Assembly (NCBI GenBank): GCA_012934845.2
Contig: WNNJ02000620.1
Span: 27,823-91,822 of the forward strand
Direction of reading: 5' to 3'
From: Pomphorhynchus laevis
Lineage: Eukaryota > Acanthocephala > Palaeacanthocephala > Echinorhynchida > Pomphorhynchidae
Length of the DNA: 64,000 nucleotides
Part shown: positions 22,360 to 35,530 of the stretch, one piece after another
How positions within the stretch are numbered: position 1 is the stretch's first letter
Layout of the letters: each line of letters opens with the position of its first letter
The notes under the pieces: model-generated
Databases searched by the model: none
The model's input: only the letters and a program-made list of their open reading frames with translations
What the model was told of the DNA's origin: nothing
Translations under genes and position numbers: made by a program

Positions 22360-24515
22360 TTAAACGTTTAGTCCTTTATAGGGACTTCGTCAGTATATCT
22401 AGAAAACACAAAATTATAGTCACAATGCTATAATTATAGAAAAAGCGAATTATTATTCGTTACGTGAGGTCTTGCCACTTTAATGGAGGTGCAGCTGTTT
22501 GCCCGTAAGTAGCATCGGCCATTATTTGTGCTATCCATTTCATTTCCGATCCTTTTCGATTTTTGTCACAATTAAAATCCTGTTCAATTATTGTATAATT
22601 GTAATATTCTTGTTGAGACTTGTTTTCGTCTTTATGTATTAGTGCATGTCTAACCGCGCCTTCTGTTGAATCGTTTCGCTTGATGTCCGCTCTTCGATTG
22701 TTAACACGAATGCTTAGAAAGTTGGATGTCTCACCAACATATTGTTTATCACACTGCTTACAGGATGCGATGTAAACACAGTTTCTCGTCTTGCAGTCGG
22801 ATTTATGTGAGAGTCGATATTCAAGTTTTGTTTCATTGCTTCGAAACGTCTTTGTCTCATTTATCAATCCGCAGCATTTACACCTCGCTCTTTTACATGG
22901 TGCACATTTGTTATGTTGTTCGTCTCTCAGTTCACCCGATTCTTTGGACATGTTGAATTTAGATCGAATGAGCATATTTTTAAGCGTCTGATGAGTTTTA
23001 AAGTACACTATTGGTTGCTTACCATGCGTTTTACACATCTTAAACGCCTCTACCATTCTTCTACTTAATGATGCTAGGGCTGGGTGGTATGTTGTCACAC
23101 ATGCAGCCTTTTTCGGTCTTTCGGGTTGTGCTGATAGAAGCTCTGTTCGTGATGCTGTCGCGAATTTATCCATGATTTTGTCGATCCATCGCCTTTTATA
23201 TCCTCGCTCGAGTAGGTCTGTTGTTAATTGTGATAACGCATTGTACCTAGAGTGTTGGGTACTAGAAACCTTGATAATTCGCCGTATTTCACTATACACC
23301 ATTCCTCGTTTCGTCGATTGACTATGGGCACTAGTTGAGTGTAAATACTTAGGTGCTGATTGGGGTTTGCGGTAGCACCTCGTTAAGAATACATCTTCCC
23401 TAGTTGTACTTAGCTTTTAGGTTGTAACATTCAAGGAAGTTCACAGGACATTCCAAGTTGCATGTACATTTATTTGTCCGTCGTTTAGTTGCTTCAACAA
23501 GGACTGCATTGCATTTTCACTACTATCCCATATGCAAAATACATCGTCGATATACCGCATCCATGAATGCGGCTTCACTACTGAGTTGCTTATTAGTTCT
23601 TCGTACATGCCCATATACAGTATCGCATAACATGGTGCTACGGGTGTACCCATGGCAGTACCTTTAAGTTGAATATAGCATTGCCCATTAAACTCAACAA
23701 CATTAATGCGTGTTATCAATTACGTAGCTTTCATTATAAAATCCACTTCATCACTATCTAAAGCCGCTGTTGCTCTGTAAATTGCTTTCATACCGTCTTC
23801 ATGGGGTATGTTTGGATATAGAGACTCGACATCTAGCGTGAAGATCTCTGCATTCGACGGGATTGTATCTTTGATCTGGTTAAATTTCCTCAGAAAATCG
23901 TCCGTACTTTCTAAATGAGCCGACACATTGGCTATCAACGGCTTTAGTTTGCTATGGACATATCGAGAAAGTCTCTCTGTTGGTGTACCGATGCAGCTCA
24001 TAATTGGTCTCCAAGGACAGGGAATAACCATTTTGTGGATTTTCGGGAGCATGTAAGATATCCAGGTTTGTTTAAGCTGTTAATCATATGCGTGCATTCT
24101 TAAGTGGTTATGACACCCTTTTTTACATACTTTACTACCAGTTGTTCAATATGTTCGCTGATCTTACTAATATCCTCCTTATCGAATTTCCATAAGTATC
24201 ACTGTTTAAATGTCGTTGCGCTTCATCAATATAATCATTTTCGGACCAAATAACGAGTTTTCCCCTTTATCAGCTTGCTTTATTACGATCCCTTTTCTCT
24301 TACGAAGTCTTTGAAGTGCATCGTGAAGGTGTTTAGGAATATTGCTGAAATATCGATAGTTTGGATGTATTGGTGCGAATTCGTCAAATAACCGTTACCC
24401 ATTTTGTTTGTAGCTTGCAATCTCGCTGGTTTTACTTTTTGATCGTTAAAGCAATTTATACAGGTTCGCGTTGTCGAAAATCGTAGGGACACCCGATGAT
24501 GAAGCGGGTTCACTC
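22360..24515 (-). pseudogene. Penelope-like element PLE2 (RT plus GIY-YIG), broken
   Basis: Minus-strand frames in order: 24283-24513 (N-terminal), 23720-24052 (MLPKIHKMVIP, TLDVESLYPNI), 23441-23719 (GTAMGTPVAPCYA, RYIDDVFCIW) and 22460-23302 (280 codons: CAPCKRARCKCC, CVYIASCKQCDKQYVGET, NNRRADIK). Same domain order as PLE1 but only distantly similar. Frame breaks separate all four pieces, including one just after the RT catalytic region. The 3' tail at 22361-22396 keeps a hammerhead-like core on the minus strand. Its 5' side abuts the 3' end of a CR1-like element near 24.53 kb. Confidence 0.8.
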
Positions 24516-24539
24516 TTCATTATTATAAAATACAACAGC

Positions 24540-26757
24540 AGCAAAAAAGCGTAGAGCTCGTACAGGCTGAGTATAGGTTAAAAAATATCAATGAAAATCT
24601 GATTGTTCTAAGTTAATACATTCTTCAGACTTCTCTTGAAGGACAAAATACTGGAGGCCGAAACCGCTTGATTTGGTAGCTTATTCTAGCTTTTCCACGT
24701 TCGGTTGACAATTGTGTTAAATATTCTTCGTGGACGAATGTGGGTCTTTAACGTGAGGTGATGTCCCCTCAATCTGTTTGAATTTCAAAGTTCGAACAGT
24801 TTACGACAAACATGTTCCCTCTGCCCTTTTTGAACATTAAGCGTTGTCCACACAAACATTAAATCAGATGACTTTAAAGATTTCTTCACTGTGGTCACAC
24901 CAAGTGCGTGGAGTCGAAAAATGAATGAGAGCTAGCGTTGGGTAAGTACAAGATGTGTGGCCTTGCGTACTTTGGATTCGTACAGGTTCATCTCTGTCGT
25001 AGTTTGAGGGTGGCAGGCAGGTGAAGCGTATCTCATTAAAGATAAGACATAAGCATTGTAAATTAACTTAAAACTGGATGCGTCAAGCTGGCCAATGGTC
25101 CTTCTAATAAGTCCTAAAATTCGATGGCATTTAGCAACTGTGTGACTGGTATATGGGATGGTCGATAGGCTTCTATTTACGATCACGCCAAGGTCTTGAA
25201 ATTCGGGAACTGTTTCAATTTCTCTTCCGTCAATGGTATATGACGAATTGATGTGTAGATGTCCGATGCGCATATGTTTTGACTTATCGGGGTTTAATAC
25301 CAGTCCCCGTTGATTACACCATACCTTAATATTATCAATGTCTCTCTGGAGTATCATTGGATCTCGGCTATCGATTATTAGTCGCCAAATTTTCAAGTAG
25401 TCGGCATATAAACCACATGGACTCGAAATAGATGTAGTAAGCTCGTTAATGTAAATAACGAAGATCAATAGACTGAGTATCGATCCCTGAGGAATACCGC
25501 GTCCAGGAGTTCTTGCCTTTGGCATATGTTTATTGGCCAATACAGTAATCTTTCGATTTCTAAGGAAGGAGTTAATCCAATTTAGGAGGGTTCCTATGAT
25601 GCCGTAGTGTTCCTGCGTAATAAGGAGGACATCATAGTATATCCGATCAAATGCTTTGCTGAGGTCGAAAAACAAAACATCAACATTAACTCCAGCCTCG
25701 GCATATCTGGTCCAATCACTTCTCGCAAGTATAAGTTTTGTGACAGTAGATCTTCCTAGGCGGAAACCACGCTGGTTGTCGCAGAGTAATTGGTACCCTT
25801 CTAGGCGCCCGATGATTCGTTTAAAAAGCAGTTTCTCTAGCACTTTACAAGCAACGCAGGTAAGGCTTATAAGCCGATAGTTGCTTGCTAGATCATGGTC
25901 GCCTTTTTTGTAGCGAGGTCGGATTGTAGAACATTTCCAATCTGATGGTATACGATCAATTTCAGCCTGTTGACAAGGAGAAATCGAATGTGGTGTGTAA
26001 AGGTTCATATATTACTGGTGCAAGTTCCCGAAGAAGAATTGGAGGAATATTGTCTGTCCTGCCGTAATTGATCGTGGTAGCTTTAAAAGTTCGTTAAGTA
26101 CCTCAAATTTTTCAAATGGAGTAAATTCGTAACATGGATATTGAGCTGTGGAGACTCGGGGGCAATAATGACAGGTAGGACTTTCTAGCGTGAATTGATC
26201 GAGAAAATTATTGGCAATTGCTTTTCATCAAATGTGAGCTCAACGGTTTCATAAATATAGAGTTGATCTCAGGGGTAGTTGATTTAAATGGGCTGATATG
26301 TTTGAACAATTTACTGGGATATCTTTTTGATGATCGACAAAGATTGGAAACGAAGCATCTGCGTTTCTGACGTTCGAGTGCCGTTACTTGATTTCGTAAT
26401 TCCATGTAATCGGTCCAAGAACAATTCCCTTCTTTGAATTTTTTGTAAATTCTGTCTCTTGTATTAACCATTTGTTTAATATGCGAGTCAAACCAAATGA
26501 GAATTTTGTGGGATGTGCGCTGACGTTTTAAAGAAGAGAAGTAATTTAGAGCATTGATCAAGGTAGATTTGAAATTTTCCCAGCACTGATCTATGCCAAT
26601 TACATATGGATTAGGCCATTGAATGTTTCGAATAGCTTGCGTCATACTTGCGAAATTCGCTTTGAATGGATTCATTTCGGGTTTTGACGACGAGGCTGTT
26701 TTAAAGAGACTAACAGCAATGGCCAGCCTAATGACACAATGACCACTGTGGCCAATA
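24540..26757 (-). pseudogene. CR1-like LINE ORF2, RT and part of endonuclease, 3' portion
   Basis: Frame 24932-26008 (358 codons) carries RPRYKKGDHDLASNYRLISLT, FFDLSKAFDR, GRGIPQGSILSLLIF and a catalytic box reading ADY instead of ADD, so RT is inactive. 26208-26757 holds the region between endonuclease and RT (GHCVIRL, KILIWFDSHIKQM). 24540-24930 is the C-terminal tail and 3' UTR with broken frames. A family L copy inserted at 26758 separates this from the upstream half at 27.86-29.9 kb. Confidence 0.8.
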
Positions 26758-27860
26758 AGTAGCTTGGTTCGCCTCATATCTATCCGACCGTTCCTTTCGC
26801 GTCTGTTCTAATTCATCATCCTCCCCTCCCATCCCTATTTTTTGCGGGGTTCCACAAGGTTCAGTCCTAGGTCCCCTGCTTTTCTCTCTTTTGCTTGGCG
26901 ATCTCTCTCCATTTATCAAACCTTACTCCTTTAACGTCATGCAATACGCCGATGACATTCTAATCTATGTTCATGCACCCGCACATCGCATACACGATAT
27001 CGGCATTTCTGCCTCCAACTGTCTTTCTTCTATCTACAAACGTCTCTCCAATCTCCATCTCGTTCTAAACGCCGAAAAGTCCAAAATAATGTGGATCCTT
27101 CCCCGTAAACCAAGCATATCTCCTCCCATTGTATCTTTTGCCTCATCGATCATCCCTATAGTCCACAATCTCACTTTCTTAGGCTTCCATTTCGATGATC
27201 ACCTTTCCCTTAAACCCTTCGTCCGTGACAAGGTCCGCTCGTCTAACTTAATTCTTCGTGACATCCGCCGTATCCGCCCCCTTATCGACTTCCGTTCTTG
27301 TATGTCTCTTCTTTCATCGCTTCTTTTCCCTAAAATCGATTACTGCCTCAGCCTTTTCGCCAATTCTCCAAAATCCATCATCCTACCCCTACAACGAATA
27401 ATCAACACCGCCGTTCGAGTGCTCTTTCGTCTCCGTCGCTTCGACCACACATCCACATATTTTGCCCAACTCTCCTGGCCCACCATCCACATCCGCATCA
27501 AACTCCGCCTTCTTCTCGTTACTTTTCGTCTCATCGCTGTCGGCTCCCCATCGTTCATCAACCTTCCTTTCTTAGACGATACTCGCCCCACCTCGCTATC
27601 GCTTCGTTCCTGTCATACCCTCTTACTCCACGTTCCTAATTACTCCAACAACTACGGTCTCCGATCCTTCCTCGTCGCCGCCTCACTCGCCTGGAATCAA
27701 CTCCCTCTCGACGTCCGCCGCGCCCCTCCTTTATCACATTCAAACACCTCCTCCGTTCACACCTTCTCGACACCTGATTCACAGTTTTGTTTTGTTGTGG
27801 TCATGTAAGCGTGCGCTGGCACGCATTTGCCACGTTAAAATAAATCCTTTTTTTCAATAG
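26758..27860 (+). mobile_element. Family L LINE copy, 5'-truncated, inserted in the CR1-like element
   Basis: Plus-strand RT fragment. Frame 26891-27808 (305 codons) is open from LLGDLSPFIKP through MQYADDILIYVHAP to the C-terminal SLAWNQLPLDVRRAPP, ending with the 3' hairpin near 27810 and TTAAAATAAATCC plus a T run. It has the best preserved RT C-terminus of the family in this window. Truncated inside RT, so it cannot move by itself. Confidence 0.85.
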
Positions 27861-28545
27861 GGGGGGGCTGAGAGAGATTTCATCAATCGTGGGTTTCTCT
27901 TGTGATAAGCAGAGGTCTAAAATGGCATGTGATTGCTTCCTCCTTCTAGTGGGTTCGTGAATATGCTGGGTTAGATTGAGATCGTTGAACGTATCAAGGA
28001 GATTGGATGATTCAACATCACAACCATGTGTCGAAGTATATAGGTCCCAATTGACATAAGGCATATAGAAGTCTCCTAGGATAATGATCGGTGATAAGCT
28101 TGATAGGTGATGTCGTAAATATATGCCAATCTTTTCAGTTGCGGAGCGCGGAGAGCGGTAAAATACACCGATTTTTAGTTTCTGTCTCTCAGGAGAAGAT
28201 ACTGTTGCCCACAGATATTTGTTGTATGAATCATCTGATACAATGCTGTGCTCGATGTTGGTTAACGGTTGCTTGACGTATAATATAACTCCACTTCCTT
28301 TTGAGGCGGTTCGATCCGATCGTATAACAAAGTAGCCTGAGATTGAGATTTAATTATCAGATATATCGTTGTTAAGCCAGATTTCGCTCAATGCTATGAT
28401 GTTTGGGTTCATTGAATTAACGAGACACAATATTTCGTCAAATTTGTTGTACATGCTTAAACAGTTAGAGTACATGATGGAAATATTATTTTGAGAGTAA
28501 CGGCAGTGGTGTGGTGTCGCTGTTGGTGTTGAAATTGGATTGATG
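27861..28545 (-). pseudogene. CR1-like LINE endonuclease domain, upstream half of the element at 24.5 kb
   Basis: Minus strand. 27801-28064 contains PYVNWDLYTST and LNLTQHIHEPTR, and between 28070 and 28540 the other frames show the endonuclease start (MYSNCLSMYNKF, EIWLN, VYRSPRS-like). This is the APE endonuclease of the same element as 24540-26757, split by the family L copy. Frames are broken. Confidence 0.65.
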
Positions 28546-28546
28546 T

Positions 28547-29853
28547 TTACGTGGTGGATGCACGAATCTGTGCGGCGGAGAGTGTCGATGGAACGGTTAG
28601 ACGGATTCCGAGGCTGAATCGCGTATTTACCCTTCGCCGCACAACTTGAAAATTTTTCACAATTAGATTTTTTTCACCGTTTTGAATTCTTTGTTGAAGC
28701 TCGTTCCTTGCAGATTTCAATCTGTTTCTATCTTCAGTGCTGAGGTCAGGTAGAAGTCTGATACTGGAGCCCCTTAACTTAAAGGAATTCTTGATGATTT
28801 GCTTACTAGTCTCGGGGCTATCAACAACAACTTTCAAAAGCCTTGGTTTGGTACCATCTTGTTTCTTCCCAATGCGAAAGAGGTGTATTACCTGTCTATT
28901 TTGTTCGACTGATATTTCTGCTGGGAGAACAGTTAAAAGAACTTGCTTTACTGAATCTACATCATGCTTAATCCGGATGAGACTCTTTGGACTCGGTGAT
29001 TCATTTAAATTTACAATGATGAAACATTTATCCCGATCGAATGTTCGGCGTTTATGTCGTTTAGGCTCAGATAGAATAGGTATATTGGGGTTATAAGTGT
29101 TGTTTACAGTGGAATTGGTATGATTTATCATTTGTTTGAGTGTTTCACCCATTTTATATAGACTATGGGTTGTTTGAGGACAAGAAAAAGCTGGGAGTGC
29201 TGTGTGATGTGGTGCTTCTGTGTTTGTTTCCGACCTTATATGTGTTTTCTGGGTTATATGGAATGTTTGTTTCTGTGTAAGAAATTGTGTAAGAAATTGA
29301 AATTTTCTGTGTAAGACATTGTGTCACAGAAATTAACTTCTGTGTAAGAAATTGTGGAATTCTCTAGATTTGACGAATCCTGGAAATCAGATTTAAGGTT
29401 AGTTAAGGGAGAAGTTTCAAGGGTTGTTGCCTTTACGATTCGCGATCTTGTATGCCCTTGTGTCCAAACTCGAGTAGGGGTAGATTTCCGGAATATTGAA
29501 GTATCAGATGTTGCCGTTATGTTGATCGGGGCGATTTCATTGTCTAGTGATGGTATTGTATCTTGCTCGAATACTTCACATGTATAAGGGATATCTGATC
29601 GTAATGGTTTATCAGTGTCTTCGATTAGTGAGCGTAGGTCGTTAATAGTCTTATTTAAATATGCAATTGCTAGAGCTGCACATAAACCACAATAGAAATT
29701 GCGACTCGTCATTGCTTGAGAACTGTCTGAGGGCAAGCTTACATTGGTCCATATCGTGCAGCCGTGAGAGTCACATGCCACTTCATTATCTGCGTACCCA
29801 ACCGACTTTGTTGTATTGTTGTATTTCGCTTGCTTGTTGGTCTTCTTTGTCAT
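28547..29853 (-). pseudogene. CR1-like LINE ORF1 with PHD-like finger
   Basis: Two minus-strand frames: 29254-29853 (N-terminal, 199 codons) with C-x4-C ... FYCGLC spacing typical of the PHD-like finger of CR1 ORF1, and 28547-29152 (C-terminal, 201 codons) with DKCFIIVNLNES, IHLFRIGKK, LRGSSIRLLPDL and NFQVVRRRV. A roughly 100-bp broken linker joins them, and the end of the N-terminal frame runs through a local SYTE-type repeat. ORF1 proteins bind element RNA. Confidence 0.75.
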
Positions 29854-30394
29854 ATTTTTGTCATATAATGTGATATTGTACTGGAATTCAAATTTCCATC
29901 AATTTTTCAAACGAAAAATTCGTTATTGAATAATGGATCCGACCAACATATGTCGTTTATTGCGATATCAACATATATTGATTTTAGAAATCGGTGATAT
30001 TAAAGACTGACAGACTTTAAATTGAAATTTTCTGTGTAAGACATTGTGTCACAGTGTCTTAAACTATCTTGATACCTATTAACTACTTACATTTGAGATC
30101 TAAAGTAAATACATTCTATACAATAAATAACATACAATCTAATATACACACAACGAGGAGAATAAAATCACGAATCAAACGACTATATACAAATGGGTCG
30201 GAAAAAACAAAAGTCTCAAGTTTCCAAACCATGTCGCGTCCAACACCGATGTTAGAGATGTTTCCAATGGATCTGAACAACAAGTCCTTTGCTCAAACAA
30301 TGATTGTCACACGTGGGTAAGTATTTGGACTTCAGAATCCCAGGCATCTTGCCTTGCAGACAACGAATTCTACTGTGGCTACTGTTCGGCTAAG

Positions 30395-31591
30395 ATGATA
30401 AATACGATGAAGAGTAAAATAGAGAGTCTCAAGACAAATATATTGAAACTATCTGGCAATGCAGCGATGTCCACACATGCCTCTTCGTATTGTAATAAGT
30501 TTCAACCTCGATGCCCAATTCTTCCGCATTCGATTGCCTCTAAGAATGCCAAATCTCCCATCTCTTCTACAGGTATTACTATACATCCTTCAATTTTGCC
30601 CAATCAATCAGCTCAATCTTCTGATGTTACTGTCATTGACCATTTGCAACCCAGTATTTCTTTAGTCGTATCAGATAAATCACCTTACATTTCTACCCAT
30701 CATTGCGTTTCTACGTCATCATCAGGTAATCCATCATCCGATAATCTGAAGGAGCCGCAAATTGTATCGCAGCAAGATGGATTTTGTCAAGTTTATGATA
30801 AATCTACCGAGACAGTGACGGAGCCGCAAATTGTTACAACTAATGTATTTTCACTCCCCGACACCCCACGTCCCGTCCTTCCCGTCTCGTTTCTCAATAC
30901 CTTGCATCCATCAATCAAAATCACCTCCACCAACCTCCACTATCCTTCCACTCATAACCTTTCCTCACATCGCTTGCCACCCTCTTTATTATCATTATCC
31001 TCTATGTCTCCCGTCGTCAAACCAAATCCCTCCAAATCATCAACTGCCAGCTCTTCTATCGTGATCTCACCTACTCACGTCAGTCGTCCTCCTTTACGGA
31101 AGCGCTTTGCTTCTCGCGATCGTTGCGTCATTGTCACTAATATCACGCCTTCTAACTCCTTATCTCCACAAGCACGTCTAGACCACGATGTTTCCGCCTT
31201 CAGATCTATCCTCTCGTCTATTGTCCCTGCGGATAAACCATCCTTTTTCAAGGACATTTCTCCTGTCGCATTTATCCGTCTAAACAAATCTTCTCAATCT
31301 AATCCTTCCCAGCCCCCTCTCCTAAAAATTGTTTTCAAGCATCGCTCTCACGCGTCTTCTGTCCTCTCTCAACGATTCAAACTCATGTCATCTTCAACCA
31401 CTCGAATTTTCCCCGATCGCGCCCCTTCTGAAATCGCTCAAATCTCTTCAGCCCGCATCGAAAAACGTCGTCGCGAGGAAAACGGCGAAACATCACTCTC
31501 CATCCGAAACATAGACGGAAATTTTAAAGTTGTCCACACCCGTCCAAAAATTCGATGGCGCTCCATCTCTCCTATGTGTCTTCTCCACTAG
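30395..31591 (+). CDS. Family L ORF1 protein (PHD-like finger upstream, RNA-binding C-terminus)
   Basis: Open frame of 398 codons. The frame is also open upstream to about 30230, where CSNNDCHTWVSIW...FYCGYC gives the PHD-like zinc finger. An apparent real start (MGRKKQK at about 30191) is one frame off, implying a small indel. The middle is Ser/Pro/Thr-rich and probably disordered. The C-terminal 120 residues (DRCVIVTNITPS, PVAFIRLNKS, SSTTRIFPDRAP, RNIDGNFKVVHTRPKIRW) are the conserved CR1/L2 ORF1 domain, matching the ORF1 copies at 15.4 and 28.5 kb. Likely an RNA-binding chaperone. Confidence 0.75.
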   Translation: MINTMKSKIESLKTNILKLSGNAAMSTHASSYCNKFQPRCPILPHSIASKNAKSPISSTGITIHPSILPNQSAQSSDVTVIDHLQPSISLVVSDKSPYISTHHCVSTSSSGNPSSDNLKEPQIVSQQDGFCQVYDKSTETVTEPQIVTTNVFSLPDTPRPVLPVSFLNTLHPSIKITSTNLHYPSTHNLSSHRLPPSLLSLSSMSPVVKPNPSKSSTASSSIVISPTHVSRPPLRKRFASRDRCVIVTNITPSNSLSPQARLDHDVSAFRSILSSIVPADKPSFFKDISPVAFIRLNKSSQSNPSQPPLLKIVFKHRSHASSVLSQRFKLMSSSTTRIFPDRAPSEIAQISSARIEKRRREENGETSLSIRNIDGNFKVVHTRPKIRWRSISPMCLLH

Positions 31592-34452
31592 ACTCTTTCG
31601 CCACAACACACGGTTTCCGCCTCGGTCTCCTCAACACTAGATCTATTCTCAATAAATCCGATCTTATCCTCAACTTATTCACCAAGCAATCCATCGATAT
31701 CTTCTGCCTCACCGAATCCTGGCACTCAGATTCCGACGACCTTTCCATTCGCCGTCTGCTCTCTACCGGTTGCTCCCTAGTCGAATCCGCCCGCCCCCTC
31801 AGCTCATGCCCTTCTAAATTCTCTAATCATGGCGGCATCGTCGCATTCGCGCGTCACCCCGCGTCTCTTCGCAAAATCAATCCCCCTTTCAGTCCTTGCT
31901 CTTTTGAATTGCTCACTTGTCGTTATTCTAACCCGATCACTCTAGATCTCGCCATTGTATACCGTCCTGGTTCATCAGCTCCTACTGCCTTATTTTTTAC
32001 CGAACTCGCTGACCTCCTTTCTCATTGTTCTTTGTCCTCAATCCCTTCACTCGTTCTAGGCGACTTCAATATCCGCCTAGACCGCCCCTCTTCTACGGAT
32101 TCCATCCGGTTCATCAACATTCTATCCAACTACAATTACAAACTAATCTCCACTGCCCCCACACATATACTTGGTGGGGCACTCGACATCATCGCTGTCC
32201 CCGATCATTTTGATGCCTACACCTCACTGTCCATCTCTGATCCTGGTCTATCCGATCACTTTCTTATCACCCTTGATCTCACTCACAATCACACCCCTCC
32301 TCACACACCTACAATCCTACGTCGCCCTTGGAGAAATCTTGACCTCTCCCTTCTTCGCTCTGCCTTACTCCAATCATCTCTATCATTACCCACAATAACA
32401 TATTCATCTCCTCACGATCTCGCCTTTCTTTTCGACTCTGAACTCACATCCACTCTCGATATTCTCTTGCCCTTAAAGTCTCACCCACACCGTCGCTTGC
32501 ACCAGTGCCCCATGGTTTGACATCCAATGCCTACTATCAAAGCGTCGACTCCGCCATGCTTTTCGAGTCTATCACCGCTCTCTTAGACGTGATTTCCGCT
32601 CGATCACTCCGTCTTTCCGTGATTCCTATCTTGCTCTTCGCCGGTCTCATCTCAACCTACTACGTACCAAATGCAACTCCTTCTGGCAGCATAAAATCAT
32701 CACTTCATTCAACTCTAAGACTCTCTGGCATACTTTTAACTCAATCCTTGCTCGCTCCTCTTCGCCGTGCAACATCAATGCCAATGATTATTCGTCATTT
32801 CTCCAGACTAAAGTATCCACGTTGCTCTCTCACACCCCGGTCTCCATCCTATCCCACTCTGTTCAGTCTAATCTTATCCTTCTGGAACTCTTTCATCTTC
32901 TCCCTGTCTCACCTACAGAAGTATCATCTGTCCTCATGTCCTTGCCCAACAAAACCTCACCTGCCGATCCCCTGCTTACTCACATATTAAAATCTATATG
33001 CTCATCGATATCCCCATTTCTCACAACCTTGTTTAACTCGTCCATCCGCAGTCGTATCTTCCCTTCACACTAGAAATCCGCAATCGTTCGTCTTCTTGCG
33101 AAACAATCGCTCGACCCCTCCATTCCTTCTTGCTATCGCCCCATTTCACTACTCCCTACTCATTCTAAGCTCTTAGAACGCCTCATCTTAATGCAGATCA
33201 ACGCTTATCTATCCTCATCCAATCTGTACCCTCCTTTCCAATCCGCTTTCCGCTCTAATCACTCGACAGAAATCGCATGCATAAAAGTGTACAACGACTT
33301 ACTCATTTCTCGAGACAAGGCTATATATAGTGTTCTCATCTCCCTCGACCTCTCCTCCGCATTCGACATTGTCGACCACTCCGTCCTCCTTTCTCGCCTT
33401 CGTTATGATTACGGCTTTTCTTCCTCCTCCGTAGCATGGTTCGCCTCATATCTATCCGACCGTTCCTTTCGCGTCTGTTCTAATTCATCATCCTCCCCTC
33501 CCATCCCTATTTTTTGCGGGGTCCCACAAGGTTCAGTCCTAGGTCCCCTGCTTTTCTCTCTTCTGCTTGGCGATCTATCTCCGTTTATCAAACCTTACTC
33601 CTTTAAGGTCATGCAATACGCCGATGACATTCTAATCTATGCTCATGCACCCGCACATCGCATACACGATATCGGCATTTCTGCCTCCAACTGTCTTTCT
33701 TCTATCTACAAACGTCTCTCCAATCTCCATCTCGTTCTAAACCAAGAACAGTCCAAAATAATGTGAATCCTCCCCCGTCAACTTAACATATCTCCTCCCT
33801 CTGTATATTTTGCCAGATTAATCATCCCCATAGTCCACAATCTCACTTTCTTAGGATTCAATTTCGATGATCACCTTTCCCTTAAACCCTTCGTCCGTGA
33901 CAAGGTCCGCTCATCTAACTTAATTCTCCGTGACATCCGCCGTATCCGCCCCCTTATCGACTTCCGTTCTTGTATGTCTCTTCTTTCATCGCTTCTTTTC
34001 CCTAAAATCGATTACTGCCTTAGCCTTTTCGCCAATTCTCCAAAATCCATCATCCTACCCCTACAACGAATAATAAACACCGCCGTTCGAGTGCTCTTTC
34101 GTCTCCGTCGCTTCGACCACACATTCCACATATTTTGCCCAACTCTCCTGGCCCACCATCCACATCCGCATCAAACTTCCGCCTTCTTCTCGTTACCTTT
34201 CGTCTCATCGCTGTCGGCTCCCCATCGTTCATCAACCTTCCTTTCTTAGACGATACTCGCCCCAACTCGCTATCGTTTCGTTCCTGTCATACCTTCTTAC
34301 TCCACGTTCCTAATTACTCCAACAACTACGGTCTCCGATCCTTCCTCGTCGCCGCCTCACTCGCCTGGAATCAACTCCCTCTCGACGTCCGCCGCGCCCC
34401 CTCCTTTATCACATTCAAACACCTCCTCCGTTCACACCTTCTCAACACATGA
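31555..34452 (+). pseudogene. Family L ORF2 (APE endonuclease and RT), frameshifted
   Basis: 31555-32520 (321 codons) is the apurinic-type endonuclease: LGLLNTRSILNKSDLI, ESWHSDSDD, YRPGSSAPTALFF, VLGDFNIRLDR and LSDHFLITLDL. The frame then shifts several times (32505-32990, 32822-33073) before RT at 33191-33766 (SLDLSSAFDIVDHS, GVPQGSVLGPLLF, MQYADDILIY, ending at an in-frame TGA after QSKIM). C-terminal pieces lie at 33974-34249 and 34135-34452. The same QSKIM stop occurs in the copies at 2.0 kb and 45 kb, so it was inherited from one shared inactive source copy. Confidence 0.8.
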
Positions 34453-34528
34453 TTTACATTTTTGTTTTGTTGTGGTCAGGTAAGCGTGCGCTGATACGCA
34501 TTTGCCACGTTAAAATAAATCGTTTTTT

Positions 34529-35530
34529 TTCCTCGATGAACTGTATATATTTATTTCACAAAGTTTTTTTGTAAGAATTTATAATAACCAAGACTATTTT
34601 TATCAATAAGACAATTAATTGGACAATTTGAAAAGCTAAACGATTGTAAGTAGTTAATTATCAAGAAAGTTTAAACTCAACTTTACTATATATAGTAAGT
34701 ATAAATAAAGATCAAGGCACAGTATGTGTGGGAAACAGGTAGAGGACTACGAGACAAGTTGACAAATAGACGCGCGCACATAAAATCTAAAATAAATTCT
34801 GATGCAGTTATACGACATGCTTGCTACATTGAACAGAAGACTGATTTAATTATCAAATAATAGAAGAGTGCAGGACGAAAAGCAACGAAAATATCGTGAA
34901 AGATATTGGCTCTAACAATTATGCACTGACATACAGCCAGGTATAAATGTCGGCAGTGCATTTTATCGGAAAGACGTCACATAAGCATTTTAGAAAAAAA
35001 AACTTCTTTTTTAGCATTTTGACATATTTTTAGATTTTTGAACCAGCAAGTCGAAGTGTAAATTGAAGAATTAATCTTTGTTTTAGTTGGTAGAGACCAA
35101 TAATCATATTTTGTATATATTTTTGTCATAGCGTGATCTTAAATTGATTTTAATTTATACATTAAAATCAATTTAATTTATGAAAAAATAAATCAATTTT
35201 ATTTATTTAATCATTTATGATTATACTGTAACACTGTCCTTCGGGACTCAGATGTGAGTGCATATTTATATGCTATTATTAATATAAAGAAAAAAGGAAA
35301 ACTGCAGACAAAATATTTCTAAAACGCTTTGTCTTTTAGGCTTCGTCAATTAATTGTGATGAGGTTAGAACTTGATAAAAAATAAATTATTATAGAAGAC
35401 AACAGAAGAGCTCAGTACGGCTCTTAATGTTGGACATGTGGGTAATATAGAAATAAAAAACAAAAATAAAATAAAAATCATCCGCAAGATAAATTTTGTT
35501 TTAATTTCTGACGAAATTCTTAAGTCGACT
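34529..35530. other. AT-rich spacer with two Penelope-like scraps
   Basis: 34725-34860 (plus) translates as a decayed GIY-YIG core (ETGRGLRDKLTNRRAHIKSK, then DAVIRHACYIEQ). 35316-35355 (minus) reads GACGAAGCC..AGAC..AAGCGTTTT, the tail motif of Penelope-like elements. The rest is AT-rich with no gene. The scraps face opposite ways, so they are two separate insertions. Confidence 0.5.

Larger units (their letters stand above)
30055..34528 (+). mobile_element. Family L LINE, longest copy (5' UTR, ORF1, ORF2, 3' hairpin)
   Basis: About 4.5 kb: a 5' leader, ORF1, an ORF2 starting in an overlapping frame 37 bp before the ORF1 end, and the standard 3' end (hairpin with two changed bases near 34485, TTAAAATAAATC, T run at 34519). 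ORF2 is broken in at least four places, so this copy is not active, but it gives the element's full layout. The 5' boundary is uncertain; a 36-nt sequence from inside the neighbouring CR1 ORF1 is repeated just before it at 30019-30054. Confidence 0.8.
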
